A stretch of DNA of 64,000 nt from Tanypteryx hageni (lineage: Eukaryota > Arthropoda > Insecta > Odonata > Petaluridae). The notes under the pieces are model-generated. The model saw nothing but the letters and a program-made list of their open reading frames with translations, did not search any database and was not told where the DNA came from. Positions within the stretch are counted from its first letter, which is position 1. Every line of letters begins with the position of its first letter. The stretch spans positions 100,976,207 to 101,040,206 of the forward strand of contig CM054116.1 of assembly GCA_028673005.1 (NCBI GenBank), given 5' to 3'. The position numbers and the translations under genes were made by a program. Positions 1 to 13,868 of this stretch are shown here, piece after piece.

Positions 1-699
1 AATTTAGTTCATTGATGGTACAAAGGATACGGCGATACAATTTTCGCCTAATTTTCAAGGATCAATGCGAAATTATCATTATTATTATTATCATTATTCG
101 CAGTGCACTCCTTTCAGGCGGAGGCATGTAAACGAACTTTTCCGGATAAATTTTACGGCGTATTATATCCCATGTTCCATCTATCCTCTTAAGCTCAAAA
201 CTCAAGTGGAACGGAGTTCCGAAATGAGAAATGAGCAGCGCTTCCCAATTATCGCTGCTAAAAACTTTATTTTCATTTTTTCCCTTCAAAGGTAAAAATT
301 CCACTCTCAGCTCGAGGTGAAAAATTAAACAAAAGAAAGGATGTTGCCGAAGCAATAAAAAAGAAAAAAAAGATTTAGCGAGACCGTTCGTTCTCGGGCC
401 CCGAATAAAAATAAGTTTCGCGGGAATTTTACTCTCGTGGAGATAAAAATAACAGATTCGAAATGAAAAAGAGAATTGGAGTTAGCTTTGCCATCCAAAA
501 CTCACCCACCTTAACCCTCTCGGCATCAGTTTTTCCAGTCGGTTAGCCTTTGTTCGGCGGATTCTCGTTTTCCCGATGGAAACTTGAAAGTTCTTTCCTC
601 ATTCAAGATTCACAATCGAACAATTGCCTCTCTTGAGTCGATCAGGAAACTGAACTCAATGTGCCTCAATGTGTACGTATATATACATATACACGTACA
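1..699. other. Unassigned flank
   Basis: No gene recognised. Short open frames overlap each other on both strands and show no familiar motif. Confidence 0.5.
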
Positions 700-954
700 C
701 AGTGCCGTAACTAGGGTATGGCGAAGGTGGCATATACCATAGGCGCCCCTCACAAAAGGCGCCAATCGTTCCGGCAAAATTGTCAAAAGTTTATTTTCCA
801 TAAATAAGTATTAATTTAATTCTCAAATTTCAAAGTTATATTTAATTAAAACGCTATATTTCTTAATTAGAATGCAGCAAAAATAATATTCCACATAACC
901 AAGGTATTTTCTAAAATGTTCCCATAGGCGCCATATCTCGCGAGTGCGCCTCTA
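700..954. mobile_element. hAT-type MITE
   Basis: 255 bp starting CAGTGCCGTAACTAGG and ending GCGCCTCTA, flanked by an 8-bp target duplication cacgtaca (692-699) and aacgtaca (955-962), 7 of 8 matching. The same family recurs at 24876. Confidence 0.75.
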
Positions 955-3900
955 AACGTACACATATATACATACATACAAACACAAAAATTCCCATCCT
1001 ATTCTCCTTCTTCAAATCTCCCCTTTTCCTTATCTATTTCGGTCTCTGTCTTCGCCCGCTTTGTTCTCACGAACTCCCTCTTCAACTCTTCGAACACTTG
1101 CAGTTGCCATGAATCATTTGCCTTTGTTTCTTTGTTTCCTGTTGAAAAATACGAAGATACTCGCGTAATTGAATTTGAAGGAGTCTTGTTTCAAAAACAC
1201 GAAATTTAGAAAGTTAGCTATGGTATGATGGTTTTAAATTTAAAAACCGCTTGGAAAACTTTCTGAATATTAAAATTATTCATAAGATAATCTGAGATAA
1301 TGCAGTACGTGAAAACACTTATTTTTTAAATATTAATAAATATGGTTTATACCCCACTATATGTGAAGATTTAATCGGAATTCGGTCAGAATATATCATA
1401 TATTTGCATGAGATTGTATTGCAGAAAAATGTCTATAATAAGATAATTCTTGCACGTTCAACATGTTTACAGTGGGTTCAAAGTTCTCTTTGATGAATGA
1501 GTTATCACTGACTTAACTCAAGAAAGAATTGTTGAGGTCGTCTTATAGCTGAAAAAAGTCACGAACAAGTTTGTAGTGGCTATTGGAGATACCCGAGACA
1601 GGCATTTTCTATGTGCTTGTTCTTGAACTGATGTGACTGGTTTTCCTTTAGAAATGTAATTTAGATAAATGTAATTGGTAATATGAAATGCACAAACCTT
1701 ATTTAGAATGGTTAAATAATCACATCAAATAGCATACTATGCCGATTTTGTTTTAAAGTTAAGAGTAAGCTGATTCTGTTAATTTATAAATAGGCATCGC
1801 ATTTAATTGTATTTTCATAAGCGTTCCTATTTAATCCTATTTGTTTAACACATAAATAACATAATATAGAACTATTTTCACAATAAGAATCTATTTGCGG
1901 TACATATTTCGTCATATTTAGTTTATATAGTAGCATAAAAATGGAGAATATTTAAGGTGATAGTCGACGAAACTCAAAATTTTCATATAGTTCGAGTTCC
2001 CCTTACGCCATAAAATGGTAACATCGTAAAATTCGTACAAATAAATCAGCAACAACCTCTATTTTTATTAAAAACTATGTGGTGATCACTGAGTTGGAAC
2101 AGGTATTATCATTTATAGTCATTTTATATCGCCCGGCTGTGGAATGTATAATTTTAGAGAGAGATTATTAGCGTTTGACTTGAAAATTCGCTTCGATTGT
2201 TTGACGCTTTCTTCTTCCAAGATATCGCCGCCTCTAAGATTCACACGGTCTCTCTCGGGTTTAGTTCCCTCGTCTTTCTTTCGCGAATGCGGAAGCAAGA
2301 GCCCATGGGGTTCCTTTTTTCATTTTCTCCTGTCTCTTATCGCAACGAGAGAAGTTCAGCAATTTTTCAAAGTACTAGCAAAAATCACGGATTGCTAATT
2401 CACGCACAGTTAAAAATGAGATGAAAAATCCCGCTCCCTCATTTCCCCCTGCTTTCACATAAAAAAACGAACGAATTCCTTCATTTCAGAAACTCAGAAT
2501 GGTTTTGCTCCCTGGCTCACTCTTGAATTTAATTTTCCAGTCCTACTTAGTGGCGTATCCATCTTCCAAATGATTCTCTCGGTTTTAAATAACAAACGAA
2601 CGCGAAAAAATGAACTCTCCGAAAATAATTTATCTCCATCCTCCCTCTTCTCTTATACTCTCTTTTTCATAATCTCTTTCTGTTCATATCGTTTCGTTAC
2701 ATCGTCCAGAGAAGGGCAAAGGGTCGGGATGATTTCCTGAATGCAGCGGAAACGTACAAGTGAACTTTGGACGAGAACCCTTCCGATGGAATAATTATTC
2801 CGCAGGAAGGGAGAGAGTGAAGAGTCAAAAAAAAATGAAGGTAGGTAACCGGAGGAATGAAAAAAAAACAACCTCGCGTAACGTAGGATCATCTTTTCGT
2901 TTTTTATCCCTCACTCTCCCACTCATCTCCGATTCAAATTTTTAAATATATCTACCCCCTCCTGATCCAGAACGCAAATATACATATAAATTCATAGTAC
3001 TATATGTGCATAGAATGGGTGGTAAATCAAAGAGAATTTTCTCCAATCCCCGCAGATGGCGGGCGGTTCGGCTGAGCGAGTGCGGCAACGGTTCGAGAAG
3101 TTGCCACTCGATTTATTTTTAAAAGTCACTCCGCTTTGTACGCTGCTTTCCCCTGATTAATTGGAGTGGGCGACCACTTTTTTCAACTCGAATACGCATT
3201 TTTTCGTTTAAAAAATATCGCGAACTGTAGCGCTTTCTCTCTCTCTCTCTTTCCCTCTCTCTCCAGATATAGGACTTTAAAATAACTTTTTTTCGTGTTG
3301 AATCGGCCGAGAATATGTATGTCGTAATTTACCCAGAAAAAATAATAAGTATAGAATAATGATTATCCCTCGATCTCACAGTGTCACGATTAAATATGAT
3401 CTCTGAATATTAAACTTACGTGAATTAGTAGTGTGGTTTAGTGGGCGTTTAAGCTTCCGTTTCAAATCACTTGGATCGTTACTTCAATTAACAGACATCT
3501 TCTCGAGATAGTAGACACCTCAAATTGAAAAGAATTTAAGAAGAAAATAAAAATTGGAATTAGAAATAATATAACAAGATAAAAGATTGGTGCGAAGGCT
3601 TTCGCGGCGTTCTGCTGTAGCCTGCATGGCTTTTTGTTTCACCGCGCTGTTCGGCTTTTTAGACGACGTTTCGCCGGCGTTGCAGTCGGCGTCCTAAGGT
3701 CAGATGAGTTGGTGTTGCCCCCAAGCCCTAGCCGTGGTGATAACAGTCTGAAGGACCAATCGTTTTCCGTCTCCGTGAGTCTGTCCCACTTTTCCGCCAG
3801 CAAAAGTAGTGCGATGTAGGGTACTTATGAGTAATCGTAATGCTAGTAACAGATTTGCCTGATAGCGGAAAAAACAGTTGGTTTAATGGCTGTTACAATA

Positions 3901-6900
3901 AAAACTAGGATAAATATAATAAACATAGAAGATAAATACAAGAGAAAAGGGTGGATTATTTACACGGGTTTAGTTGATTTTGATTTTTCTTTTTTTGGTT
4001 TATTTTGTTATATATTTATACAAGTTGGTACAGACTCGGGAGTGTGTGGTATTTATATTGTCTCTGCCCAATCTTGGAAATGTCCCGACCAATCAGAGCT
4101 CTCCAAGAGACAGACAATTCGTCTACAACAGCCGAACAACTCGGTGAAACCGAAAACCATGCAGCCTATGATAAACTATAAATTTCACAGAAGTAAGGTT
4201 AAATCGAATTTCATCAAAATCAAGGCGATAAAAGATTAAAAAGTCAGTTTCGGCGAAATTTTCATATTTTAATTCGTGCGATTGCATAAAAAAGAAACAA
4301 AAAATAAAACAAGGGTAAAATGAATATTTATAACATTTTTCACAGTCTACATCGTCATTCTGAGCACAAATGGGTATAATAATCCTCCATTATTAATCGA
4401 ATGGACACGTCTCTTTTATTTTTCCCGAAGAATCGTTTTTTGGAAAATGTTAATCATTCCGGTGATTTTGCACAGTGTACACCTTAAAAAGAAAAAAATC
4501 ACCGCCACTCCGAAGCTCACTACGCGGCCTTCTAAGAATTAACAACAGAAGGCATTCAGAAACCATTGCCGCAGTTTTTCAATTCTCTCTTCCTGGTCCT
4601 TCGGACTCGCGCGGTCAGCGAGGGAACGGGGAGAGAAGATATTAAAAAAATATAAAACCAGATTTCTTTATTCTTCGCCCTCTTCTTCCCTCCATCTCAG
4701 GAGAAAAAAAACTCCGGGTTCCGTAGAGGTCGGGAAAAAGCAAACCTCGACGTCTCTTTCTCCCTACCCATCATTAAAATGAGCGCCGGCCACCAAGTTG
4801 TTTCCGTCTATTGATTCGCTCTTGTGTGGCGAGGAGAGATATATAGAGAGGGAAGGAGAAAAAGGGGGTGCAGAAGAGAGAGAAAAAGAAGACGCCATTT
4901 TTCGGCTCCAAATACGAAAAAACACGTTTCATTTATTTTTTATCATTCCGGACGAGTGGGGATGGATCTAAGTGGATAATAAAACCGACCAACCCAGCCC
5001 GTATACAACTCCGGTTGGACATGCCTTTCCAACGCGTTCAATTGAGCATTCAAAGTGCATCTCTCTTCCCCCTTTCTCTCTCTCTCTCTCTCCACCCCCT
5101 CTACCTTGCTCGTTCGCTTCTGTGGACGCTTTTGTTTTTTTTTTTTAATTCCTTCTCCCCGCCACTCGAGATGAGGTCGCGCTTTATCCGAGCATGAATC
5201 CATCTCGCTCGTCCGTTCGAACCTCGCTAAATAAGGCTTCGAGTGGGGCGTTTCCTAAGTGCCACGCCGAAAGGAGATCGGCGGATGATGAACGGGATGG
5301 GAATATGAAAAAAAACAACTAGGAAAGGAAGATTCCGCGCGCACATTCAAAAAATGAACAAAAAATAAGCAGCCGCGGTGTTGAAAAAAATAAAGACACG
5401 AGATAACGTTTCGTTATCCGGTCGACGCGGGATTACTCCGTTTCGAGGTTCGGTAACGGAAAAAGGAGTGGGAGGAGTGAAAGAAAACTGGTTCGGATTT
5501 TTTTTGCAATCCTCTCGATTGAGGATGCGAACGGGGAGAAAATCGCGATGCGATGAAAGGAATGTTCAAGCGGACTGGAGTGAGGTGGAACAGATCGGGC
5601 TCGACAGAATGGAGTCGGGTTTCCGAGCGAAAGATTCGATTGAAAAGCCTCCCCCACAAAGGGATCCTTCCGCACTATTACAGGCGATGAACCTAAATAA
5701 GAATAAAATTTCTCCATATAAACCATCTCAGGGAATTAATTTCCACGGAATCTTTTATTCGTTTTGAAGACAAAAGTACATTTCAAAGGAGAATAGGAAA
5801 ATTGATTATTTTAACTGTAATAGGCAATCAAATGTTTATATAATTTTGGAAGATTTTATTTTGAATAGAATCATTTTAACTTATATACCATCCCAAATCT
5901 AAAAATAATGTTTCCCCTTAAGATAATTACCATTACCATATTTATTTCGTGTGTAACAGCTAATACTGAAATATGGTAAGAGGAAATCTTAACTTCTCCG
6001 TCGTTTGTTCGTTATTCATTTTCCAATATAATATATTCCGAACTCTAATGAAAGTAGAGGGGATAGGTAATGCTTAAAAGGTCGATCAATTATATATGAC
6101 TTTTTCAAACTATTCTATATGTTTGATCAAGAGATTTAATGAATTTAGTTTTGAAATCCTTTCTTTTTATTGCATTGAAAAGTACTTTGTCTCGGAAACT
6201 TGATTCGGGGTAGATCTACAAACATGCTAAAAGATTTGAATCCCCGTTTTACAAAAACATGTTAAACATTGGTCAAAACATCACTTGTTACTGAAAAAAC
6301 CGGCTTATTTATAAAAAAACCTCTTTTATGATCAATTTAACTTAGTTTATTCATGTTAAATGACCCCGAATAACATTACCCCTGGGCAATAAAAATTCAC
6401 CACCCGCCATTGATTTTATTCCTTGGTTCTGAAAGTAAAAATATGAACTAAATGTTAGATTCCATCGCAAGCCATGAATAGCATTCTGCCACTCATAAAT
6501 TTTTTATTTCATTCATCCATTTTATAATAGGAAATTATCTTTTGAATACAGCCAAAATCCTTCTCAGCCCATTCTTCAGTTCTTCAGTTATCTACCATTT
6601 TCATCAAAGCGCTAAAGATAAATATTAAACCAAATAAAATCCTCAACAGGCTCCTTGCAACTTATCTCCGCTTTCGATATCAAACCCCATTAAAATTCTA
6701 CGTTGTTAAATCAGATCGATTTAAGTACTTTGCATCAAGATGAAACGTAACTAGAATCGTCTAAATAAATGAACTTAATTATAAATTGAAAAATATATTT
6801 AACCAATAATTCACTTAAGAGACCCTTATTTACTGAAAATATATCCTCTGCATAAGGCGCCTGGCTGCTTTCAGAGTAATAACGTAAATTGAATTGTACT

Positions 6901-7769
6901 TAATTTAACATATAGAAATTTTCTGTAGACCGGTAACCAGTCGACTGCAATTTCCTTCGTGTGTGAAAATACATATACAAAATTAGTAAAACGTGTTCTA
7001 TATCATGAGATATTGGAGTTCCTTTTTCGAGGGCGGATCAAATGCCATTTTGAGACCAACGATCTCATTTAATATACCAAGTTTAGACGCCAGATTCAGA
7101 AAAGTTTTTATTAGAAATAACAGGAAGACGACGATTCGTAGCACAACTGCCGCCTCCAACGAGCTGGTTTCACTTTCCTCATCCCAAGGTGACGTTGCTT
7201 ATCGCACCTCTCATGTATTTATTTATATTGCAAAAATCCAACATAGTACCGATTTTTCTCAACTTTTAACTGGCAAAAACTAATCATTTTTATAACCACA
7301 AACAAGAATAACTACATATAAAACCTTGTAATATCGTCTCGTTATTATTTATTAATTAATTGTCCTCAAATGTTAGTTATAAATTGAAATTGCCATGGTG
7401 TCAATGTAAGTATTGTTTGACATTATGGAGGATAAAAAAGAAATATTTCATCTTTCAGTTTGTCATTTGAAAATAGGGGAACATAAGGAAAGTTGTGTAT
7501 GTAAATGAATATAAAATAATAGGTTGAGTAAGATACAGAAATAGCCTGTCGGCCAAAAAGTACTTGGTCAACGAGAAAAACATTGGCAATATTATAAGAA
7601 AGGTAAAGCCACAGAAACGCCCTCACAAAGAGATCAGAGATTAATTGATATGGAAATCATAATTAATTTAAAGATATATTTTTAATTAGAAATTTGAACT
7701 ATGCGATTTTGGTTATTTATTCATATGAAAATTATGTATACCAAATTTGGTTCAAATCCATGCAGTCAG
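955..7769. other. Unassigned region with microsatellites
   Basis: No gene recognised. Holds CT-rich microsatellites near 3233-3265 and 5075-5095 and a dispersed-repeat fragment near 1535-1635. GC is somewhat higher around 3050-3120, 3590-3740 and 5160-5660, but without a recognisable exon. Confidence 0.5.
1535..1635. repeat. Dispersed repeat fragment, copy 1
   Basis: Shares ggctattggagata and the following cttgttcttgaa context with 44680-44800. Family not identified. Confidence 0.5.
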
Positions 7770-8292
7770 TTCTGTAGAAATACGTATAAAAATATTATTT
7801 TATCTTTTTTGTGTTAGCCCTGCTCTTTAGCTCCGCTTTTAAACATCTTGATTTCATTATGGTATGTTGTACAAATCTTATATACAATATCTGGTTGACA
7901 TCCGTTTAGCCAATTCCTTCCAAATCCATAGTTACTGAAAGAGTTTAAATTGTAATTGTGACACCCCTGTTTGGTTGATTCGGTTTTAATATGCTGATGT
8001 GGCTTTTTATATATGTGTACATTATAAATATTAAATTTGGTAAAAATTGATCTGCATTGATTGACAGTTCAACATAAATACTGTAAAAAATGTAATTATT
8101 TCTAATACTGTGACTGCCTTGCTTTCTATATCTATACTAAACATCTTGATTTTGTTTTTTTATGTTGGACACCTACATAGAAAATTTTGTTGACATCGGG
8201 TCGGCCAATTCCTTCTAAATTCATAATTACCGAAAAAATTATTTTGCAATTGTGGCGCCCCTCCTGGGTCGATCCGGTCCAAATGTGTCATT
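7770..8292 (-). repeat. Two tandem copies of a ~300-bp dispersed monomer
   Basis: Copies are offset by about 297 bp (gccctgctctttag at about 7818, gccttgctttctat at about 8115). Their reverse complement matches the array at 58720-59960, including atcaagatgttt and the ggaattggct core. Confidence 0.8.
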
Positions 8293-9194
8293 ATTTGGCC
8301 TTAAGGACCATATTTATGATATTCTGTTTAATGCGCTGAGAAATTAATTCTATAAGCTCATTCTGTTTGTTTTTCCCCAAATAATGGGCTCGCAGTTTAT
8401 TATTTCCGACATACTCTTCTGTTTTTGAATTCTCCTCAAGTGTTCTCCCATATCACCGTCAAATTTTGCTACCATTTCAATTAACTTTAAAAAATTCCCA
8501 TTGTTTGGATCATATAATTCATCAGAATCTCCTCGAAATGCTAAACATTGCTTGGCTAGATATTTCGCTATTTCCACAATTCATTTCAGAACTTTATACC
8601 AATATTGTTTTTCGCTTTCCGAAAGACGCTGCTGAACGGAATCGATTGTCTTGTGATTTTTAGTTCTTTTGAGAATTTCTACCCAGTCATCGTACTTCAA
8701 CAAATGTGTTCTACTTGTTTCGTGTTGTTTCAGAACTCTGGATATATATTTCCAATTTGAAAATCCTGTTTCCCCAGATAGACTACTGTCAGAATTTCTA
8801 AATAGTTTGCAGCGAAAGCAATAAACTGAATTTCGTATTTCTGAGTACACTAACCAATCTCTATGCATTTTCTCACCATTTGGCAACAACCTTTTGTAAT
8901 TTTTAATAGTAAAAGATCTTCCTTCGGTATTTTTTGGAAAACTAAAATTTTGAAGTTGAACTGGCCCATTGCGACTATATAGCCAAAAACACTACTTGAA
9001 ATTACACTAGGCCATGAACCAAGATCACCAAGTTTAATTCTTCTCTTAATTTTTCATGTAACTGTTCATTCTGAATGGTACTGTCACTGTTTTGGGTTTT
9101 TGTGGGACAACCTTCATCACACGATACTGTTACTACTGTCATTTCTTCCTTACTTGTGCCCGCATCCTCATCATAAACTTGTTGCTGGCAGAAA

Positions 9195-9365
9195 TAATCG
9201 CCATCTATTCATTAGTTGACTCCCAGTCACTGTTGAAACAGGTTTTGCCCCTGACGATGCCCACCTTGTGGGCGAAATGCATTGGGTGTTGTAACCCTCT
9301 AATTGTTTGGCTAAAAGAGTACTTTACCTTTATCAATCTTAGCCAAAGTTATTGAGCTACTAACG
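9195..9365 (+). repeat. Inserted repeat with hammerhead-like module in the hAT N-terminus
   Basis: This block splits the hAT reading frame between VILRSNCGGRTKYF and the acidic segment. It holds the CTGACGA...GAAA module at 9251-9277. Its ends are not resolved. Confidence 0.5.
9251..9277 (+). ncRNA. Hammerhead-ribozyme-like core
   Basis: CTGACGA (9251-9257), one T, then a perfect 6-bp stem GCCCAC/GTGGGC with a CTT loop, then GAAA (9274-9277). This is the order of a hammerhead core (CUGANGA, stem II, GAAA). Against it: one extra base after CUGACGA, and I did not identify stem III with a UH cleavage site. Confidence 0.35.
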
Positions 9366-9491
9366 ATATATCTATGTATGTATAAAATACTTCGTCCGTC
9401 CACCGCAATTACTTCGAAGAATTACCTCCTCTGCTATTTTACGCTTCCGGTATTGAGCACCTGAGAGGCGTTTCTTTTTCCGATCAGCCAT

Positions 9492-12400
9492 TTTTAATGG
9501 GTCAATTTTCTGCCTTTAAAAGAAGTTATATGCGAACTTTAATTATTTATAATTTGAAAATGATAACGCCCCGATGGGGCGAAATTTGAAGTTGATAGAT
9601 TCGAAAAAAATTAAAACCTCAATGAATAATTATGAAGAAGAATTAGGAATAATATTTTAAAATGGTTAATATAACAGTACAATACCTAATGTATATGGAT
9701 ATTATAATATATTCTTTCACATATTTACATTAAAATAAAGCGATCAAGTTGAAAGTATTTAAAAAATTAATGGTTTGAAATGGATACATAAATAATGGAA
9801 GATGTAAAAGGTACCGAAAAATTATTTAAATAGAAAAAGTTATAAATTAGAGAGAAAAAGTGTAGATTAGAAAAATATTAATGGATTTATTTATATTACA
9901 AGGGTTTAACTAATAATGATAGCTTGAATAAGATTTTTATTTTTGCAGATAAATTTATGTAACTTGAGAATAAAAAAGATTCTTGCTATAAAAGTTTATT
10001 GAAATTGTTGCGATTCAATAAATTCTTTTATATTATTACTACCATTGTTTTTTAATCACATTGTATACTCTATATTTTTGCCAAATAAATTTTTAATTTG
10101 GAGATTCAGCATAGAACTCTTGGATTAAACGGAATTTTTAAGTATTATAAATAATTAAAAATTTTCGAGGCGGATCTTGAAGTTGATCAATTTCCGGAGC
10201 GAATTTTGATGTTGATTCCAAAATTCATTATTGTACGAACTTCCATTAAACAACAATATTTGGAAGGAAACCGCATATTTTAATTTACAGTGGATTCGTA
10301 TTCACCCATTGGATCAAAACTGAATAAGAGAGACAAACAGAGAAAAGAAAATATAATCTTATTTTTCCAGTGAAAAAAATAAAATTTCGTTTAAGTTAAT
10401 GTTGCTATGAACATATTTAGCACTCAGTAAATAAAATATATCAAACAATCAAATTTCGTACTATTACAGAAGAAAGGTAAATACATCGCGCCTCAAAAAA
10501 CAGGCCGGAATATGTAAATCTAATTTTAAAATGAAGTTATAAAAATGAAAAGTTTTTAAATGTATAAAAATAAAACTAATTGTTTAATTTAATAGAATAT
10601 GAAATGTAGGCACTATTTCTCAAAATAAAATCTTCGCTAATGTTCAAATGTGAAATGCAATTTAGATATTTTTACGAATTGAATTAAATCGGGTGCAACA
10701 GTGCAATCCAACAATTCGAATAGCAGTGGTGGCATTACGTTAAAATGAGATGAAACGCAAAACTAATATAGACGTCAGATTCAAGCCATTCCGATTTGGA
10801 GACGCTTAGATTTAGAGACGCTAGGAATAAGACACTCGATTGAAATTTCTGTAGAAAATATGCGACCCACGTTTGTCAATTCTATCATTTAAATAAAGTT
10901 AAAAAGAAACGATTCATTCATCGAGAATTCTTAAGTTATGATCAAAGACACAGCAACTAATAGTAATATTCATATAAGACAAAGTGAAATTCACTATTTT
11001 GATATCAATGATTGACCTGAAAATTTGAAATTTTCTCACTTATTAAATTAAACCTAAGTTTGTGAAAATCTTAACAGAAAAAAGAACTTGCCATCTTGAG
11101 TAGGGGGGAAGGGATTTATCGAATTTATCGTACAATAATGGAAAGATACTAAATAAAAGTAATGATTATTATCTGAGGGCTAGATAAACGAATAACATCC
11201 AACAAGAAAAGGATAATATGTTTATAATTTTAATCGTACTTAATTCGAAGAATTAAGAAATATAAATATTATTAAGCCCGACTATAACTTAACTATAAGA
11301 ATTCACTTTCGATATAAGAATTAAACTCACATCTTCCACCTTTGTTTAGGAAACACATAAAGAAATGCAAAGAAAAGGGTTTAATTTAGTAAGGATAGCA
11401 CGGAGAAGAATTCATGGGAGTTGCTCTGTAACTGAAAGCAGGGATATTTATAGTCAGTCAGGACTTTCCAGTCATAAACGCCGGTAGTGTTTCCTCACAA
11501 CAAAGGGTTTAGCGAAGTATGGGGTGGGAAGTTTATCCGACAAAACGATGTCTAAATATTAAGGTTAGTGTATTTTTCCAACTTTTGAGATTTTTACATT
11601 GAATGACTGAATTTGACTTGCAAGTAATTATAGGAATCATCCGTAACGTTAGGGGTCATTATGGCACGGCGAAAATGCCGACATCGGATAACATTAATAA
11701 GAATAATTATTCCGAGAAATGTCACAATACATTGCGAAATAATTGAAGTAAATCTCTCGAAATAAATCAGATTACTAAAATAATAGTTCAATATGAATAT
11801 AAACAGTAACAATTCATTAAATTCAAACTAACCTCTCCTTTGGAAGACGATGCGCTGAGTAAAGATGTACCACGTAGTGATGAGAGAAGATCTGGATTGT
11901 TAGGATATCCTTCTACCAAAATTAAAATAGTTTTCTAAAACAAAACCCCAAAAGCGAAACCGAAGCAAGTAAAACCAAATGATTAAAATACTAACCAGTT
12001 CTATTAGTTTTTACGCAAAATGCACATTGTCACTGAAAAAATGCAATATGACTCTTTCACTCTCTTTGCGATGTTACCTCTTCCACAAACGAAGAAAATC
12101 TGACGGTCTACAAGTAATATCTTTTTCAAGAGATTTTAAGAGGTAAAGGAGAGAGGGTGAAGAGACCCATGTGTGAAACATGTGTCAGAAGGTTTTCTTG
12201 AGATTTTTAGTATAGAAAGAAGCCGTCAAACACCTGGTGGTCCCTGTCCTCCAATTATTACTTTCCTTTAAAAACATCCGATAGAGTGCTATAAAACATT
12301 TTCTCTACTCTCGTGCAGATCGCGCCATTTCAGGGAGGCCTCATGTCCTTTTAAGTCACATATGTCGATGGGACCGATGTGAAAAATTTCCCCCCACTTT

Positions 12401-12959
12401 CTTGGAAACATCCCTTCTTCCCTTCACCCTCGGAGACAAAGGAGACGGCAAGCTTGTAAAAACTATCTCGAGGATCCGACCCACACAATTGACATCCCTG
12501 CATTTTGATGTCGAAGACTATGGAATTGTAAAAGGGAACACAGAGGGCGCTGCCTTTGTTTCCCGTTATACTTCCCTCAATTTTTCCAAATGTGGCTCCT
12601 TGAGCTGGGTGGCCGCTCTTGCTGCAAGACCGAACTTGCTGAGGAAGGAGTCATTATGTGACCACAAACGAAATGAAGCCGCCCCCTTGGGAGTGCGCCC
12701 TGAGGCGACTGCCTCACTTGCTTACCGTCTGAAGCCGGCGCTGGCCGTAAGGCGTGTGCGCTCTTTGCGATATCTATTGCTATATTTGGTAATCCTCATT
12801 TCCGACCTAAATAATTGTGTTAGCTCGTAGTGTAGTATAATTGTGTTTACTGTTTATGACTATTAAATCGTTAGCTCCTATTTTGAATGGCGCAAGCTAA
12901 GATGAAATGCCGGCAATACTCAGTTGAGTAATTGAAACTTGGGTTCTTCGCTTCCTGCT
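9492..12959. other. Unassigned, very AT-rich
   Basis: No gene recognised. An open frame of 142 codons at 12402-12830 is in a GC-richer patch that ends with a hAT-like terminus (actgcctcacttgctta... near 12707), so it is probably transposon-derived. Confidence 0.5.
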
Positions 12960-13560
12960 TAAGAAAAATGCGAATCAGATGAATAATGGACTAATTGTTT
13001 CTTATAAAGTAACACAAATTATTGCGAAATGTGGTAAGCCGCACAATATCGGAGAAACATTGATATTACCAGCTGTAAAGGAAGTTGTTAGTACGATGTT
13101 GGAACGAATTGCAACTGCCGTCATTTCATTAACCCCATTAACAGCTCTGTTTGTAGAAGGATTGATGCGATTGCAAATGACATTGAAAATCAACTACACA
13201 AAGACCTAAAAACAAATGAATTTCGTTAAAGCTGGATGAAAGTACATTGCGCGATCATGAAGCTTGGCTATTTGCATATTTGCGTTTTTTTTATTGAAGC
13301 ATTTGTAGAAGAATTGCTATTTTCCAAATTTCTGGCAACGGACACCAAAGGTTTTTCAATATTTCAAGTTGCCGAGCAATATTTTACAGAGAAATAAATT
13401 CCTTTTGCTAATGTTATTTCATGCGCAACTGATGGAGCGTCATCTATGATTGACCGTCAGCGGTTTTATAGGCCATTTGAAAAATTCAGCACCCGGGCGT
13501 TTTTGCCATTCATTGTGTTGTCCATAGGCAGAATTTAGCATTTGAAGCAGCATCTTCTTG
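12960..13560 (+). pseudogene. ZBED5/FAM200-like hAT transposase relic
   Basis: Encodes SYKVTQIIAKCGKPHNIGET and then LILPAVKEVV, the hallmark of the ZBED5/FAM200/EPM2AIP1 group of hAT-derived proteins. Later pieces in other frames include FATDTKG-like (LATDTKG), FANVISCATDGASSMI and FAIHCVVHRQNLAFEAASS-like segments, which fit the same protein. Several frameshifts and stops; the C-terminal half is missing. Only about 200 residues of a protein normally near 600. Confidence 0.8.
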
Positions 13561-13868
13561 TTGGTCCTTCAACTGGGAGGTGATACCCAACGTTCAGCAT
13601 CATTTTAGCTGCTGTTGACGGTCTGCCCCTGGAAGCTGAAGCAGGTCAGCGGACAACTGTTTACCCTGTACTACTCGATATTCACCGAGCAGCTGCAGAT
13701 CTTTTTGATGGTCATGGTGAGAGGAGCCCTGGGGGTCCTCTCCACGTTGGCAACGAACCGGCTGATGGGGATTCTCTTCCCATCCTCCTCTGCAGTCATT
13801 TGGCGGACTCCTCGTACTATGAAGCCTATGGCAGTCAGGTATCCCGCAACGTCCTCCGGGGTATAGCA

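Larger units (their letters stand above)
8293..9491 (-). pseudogene. hAT transposase with TTF-type zinc finger, broken and truncated
   Basis: Starts with ATG at 9491 (MADRKKKRLSGAQYRKRK), a typical N-terminus of the zf-TTF/DUF4371 hAT group. After an inserted block (about 9195-9365) the frame resumes with an acidic Ser/Thr-rich segment, then MHRDWLVYSEIRNSVYCFRC, the TTF zinc finger. Past a frameshift near 8580 come [16 protein letters not shown] and, after another shift near 8400, [20 protein letters not shown], which are the start of the DUF4371 domain. The protein stops at 8296, where the tandem repeat begins; the catalytic RNase H fold and dimerisation domain are absent. It is a dead copy. 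Confidence 0.85.

Noticed and set aside
5378..5767. 129-codon plus frame with overlapping minus frames
   Set aside because: No motif, overlapping frames on the other strand, no splice or start context.
12402..12830. 142-codon plus frame
   Set aside because: No recognised motif; its 3' part matches a hAT-like terminus, so it is probably transposon sequence.
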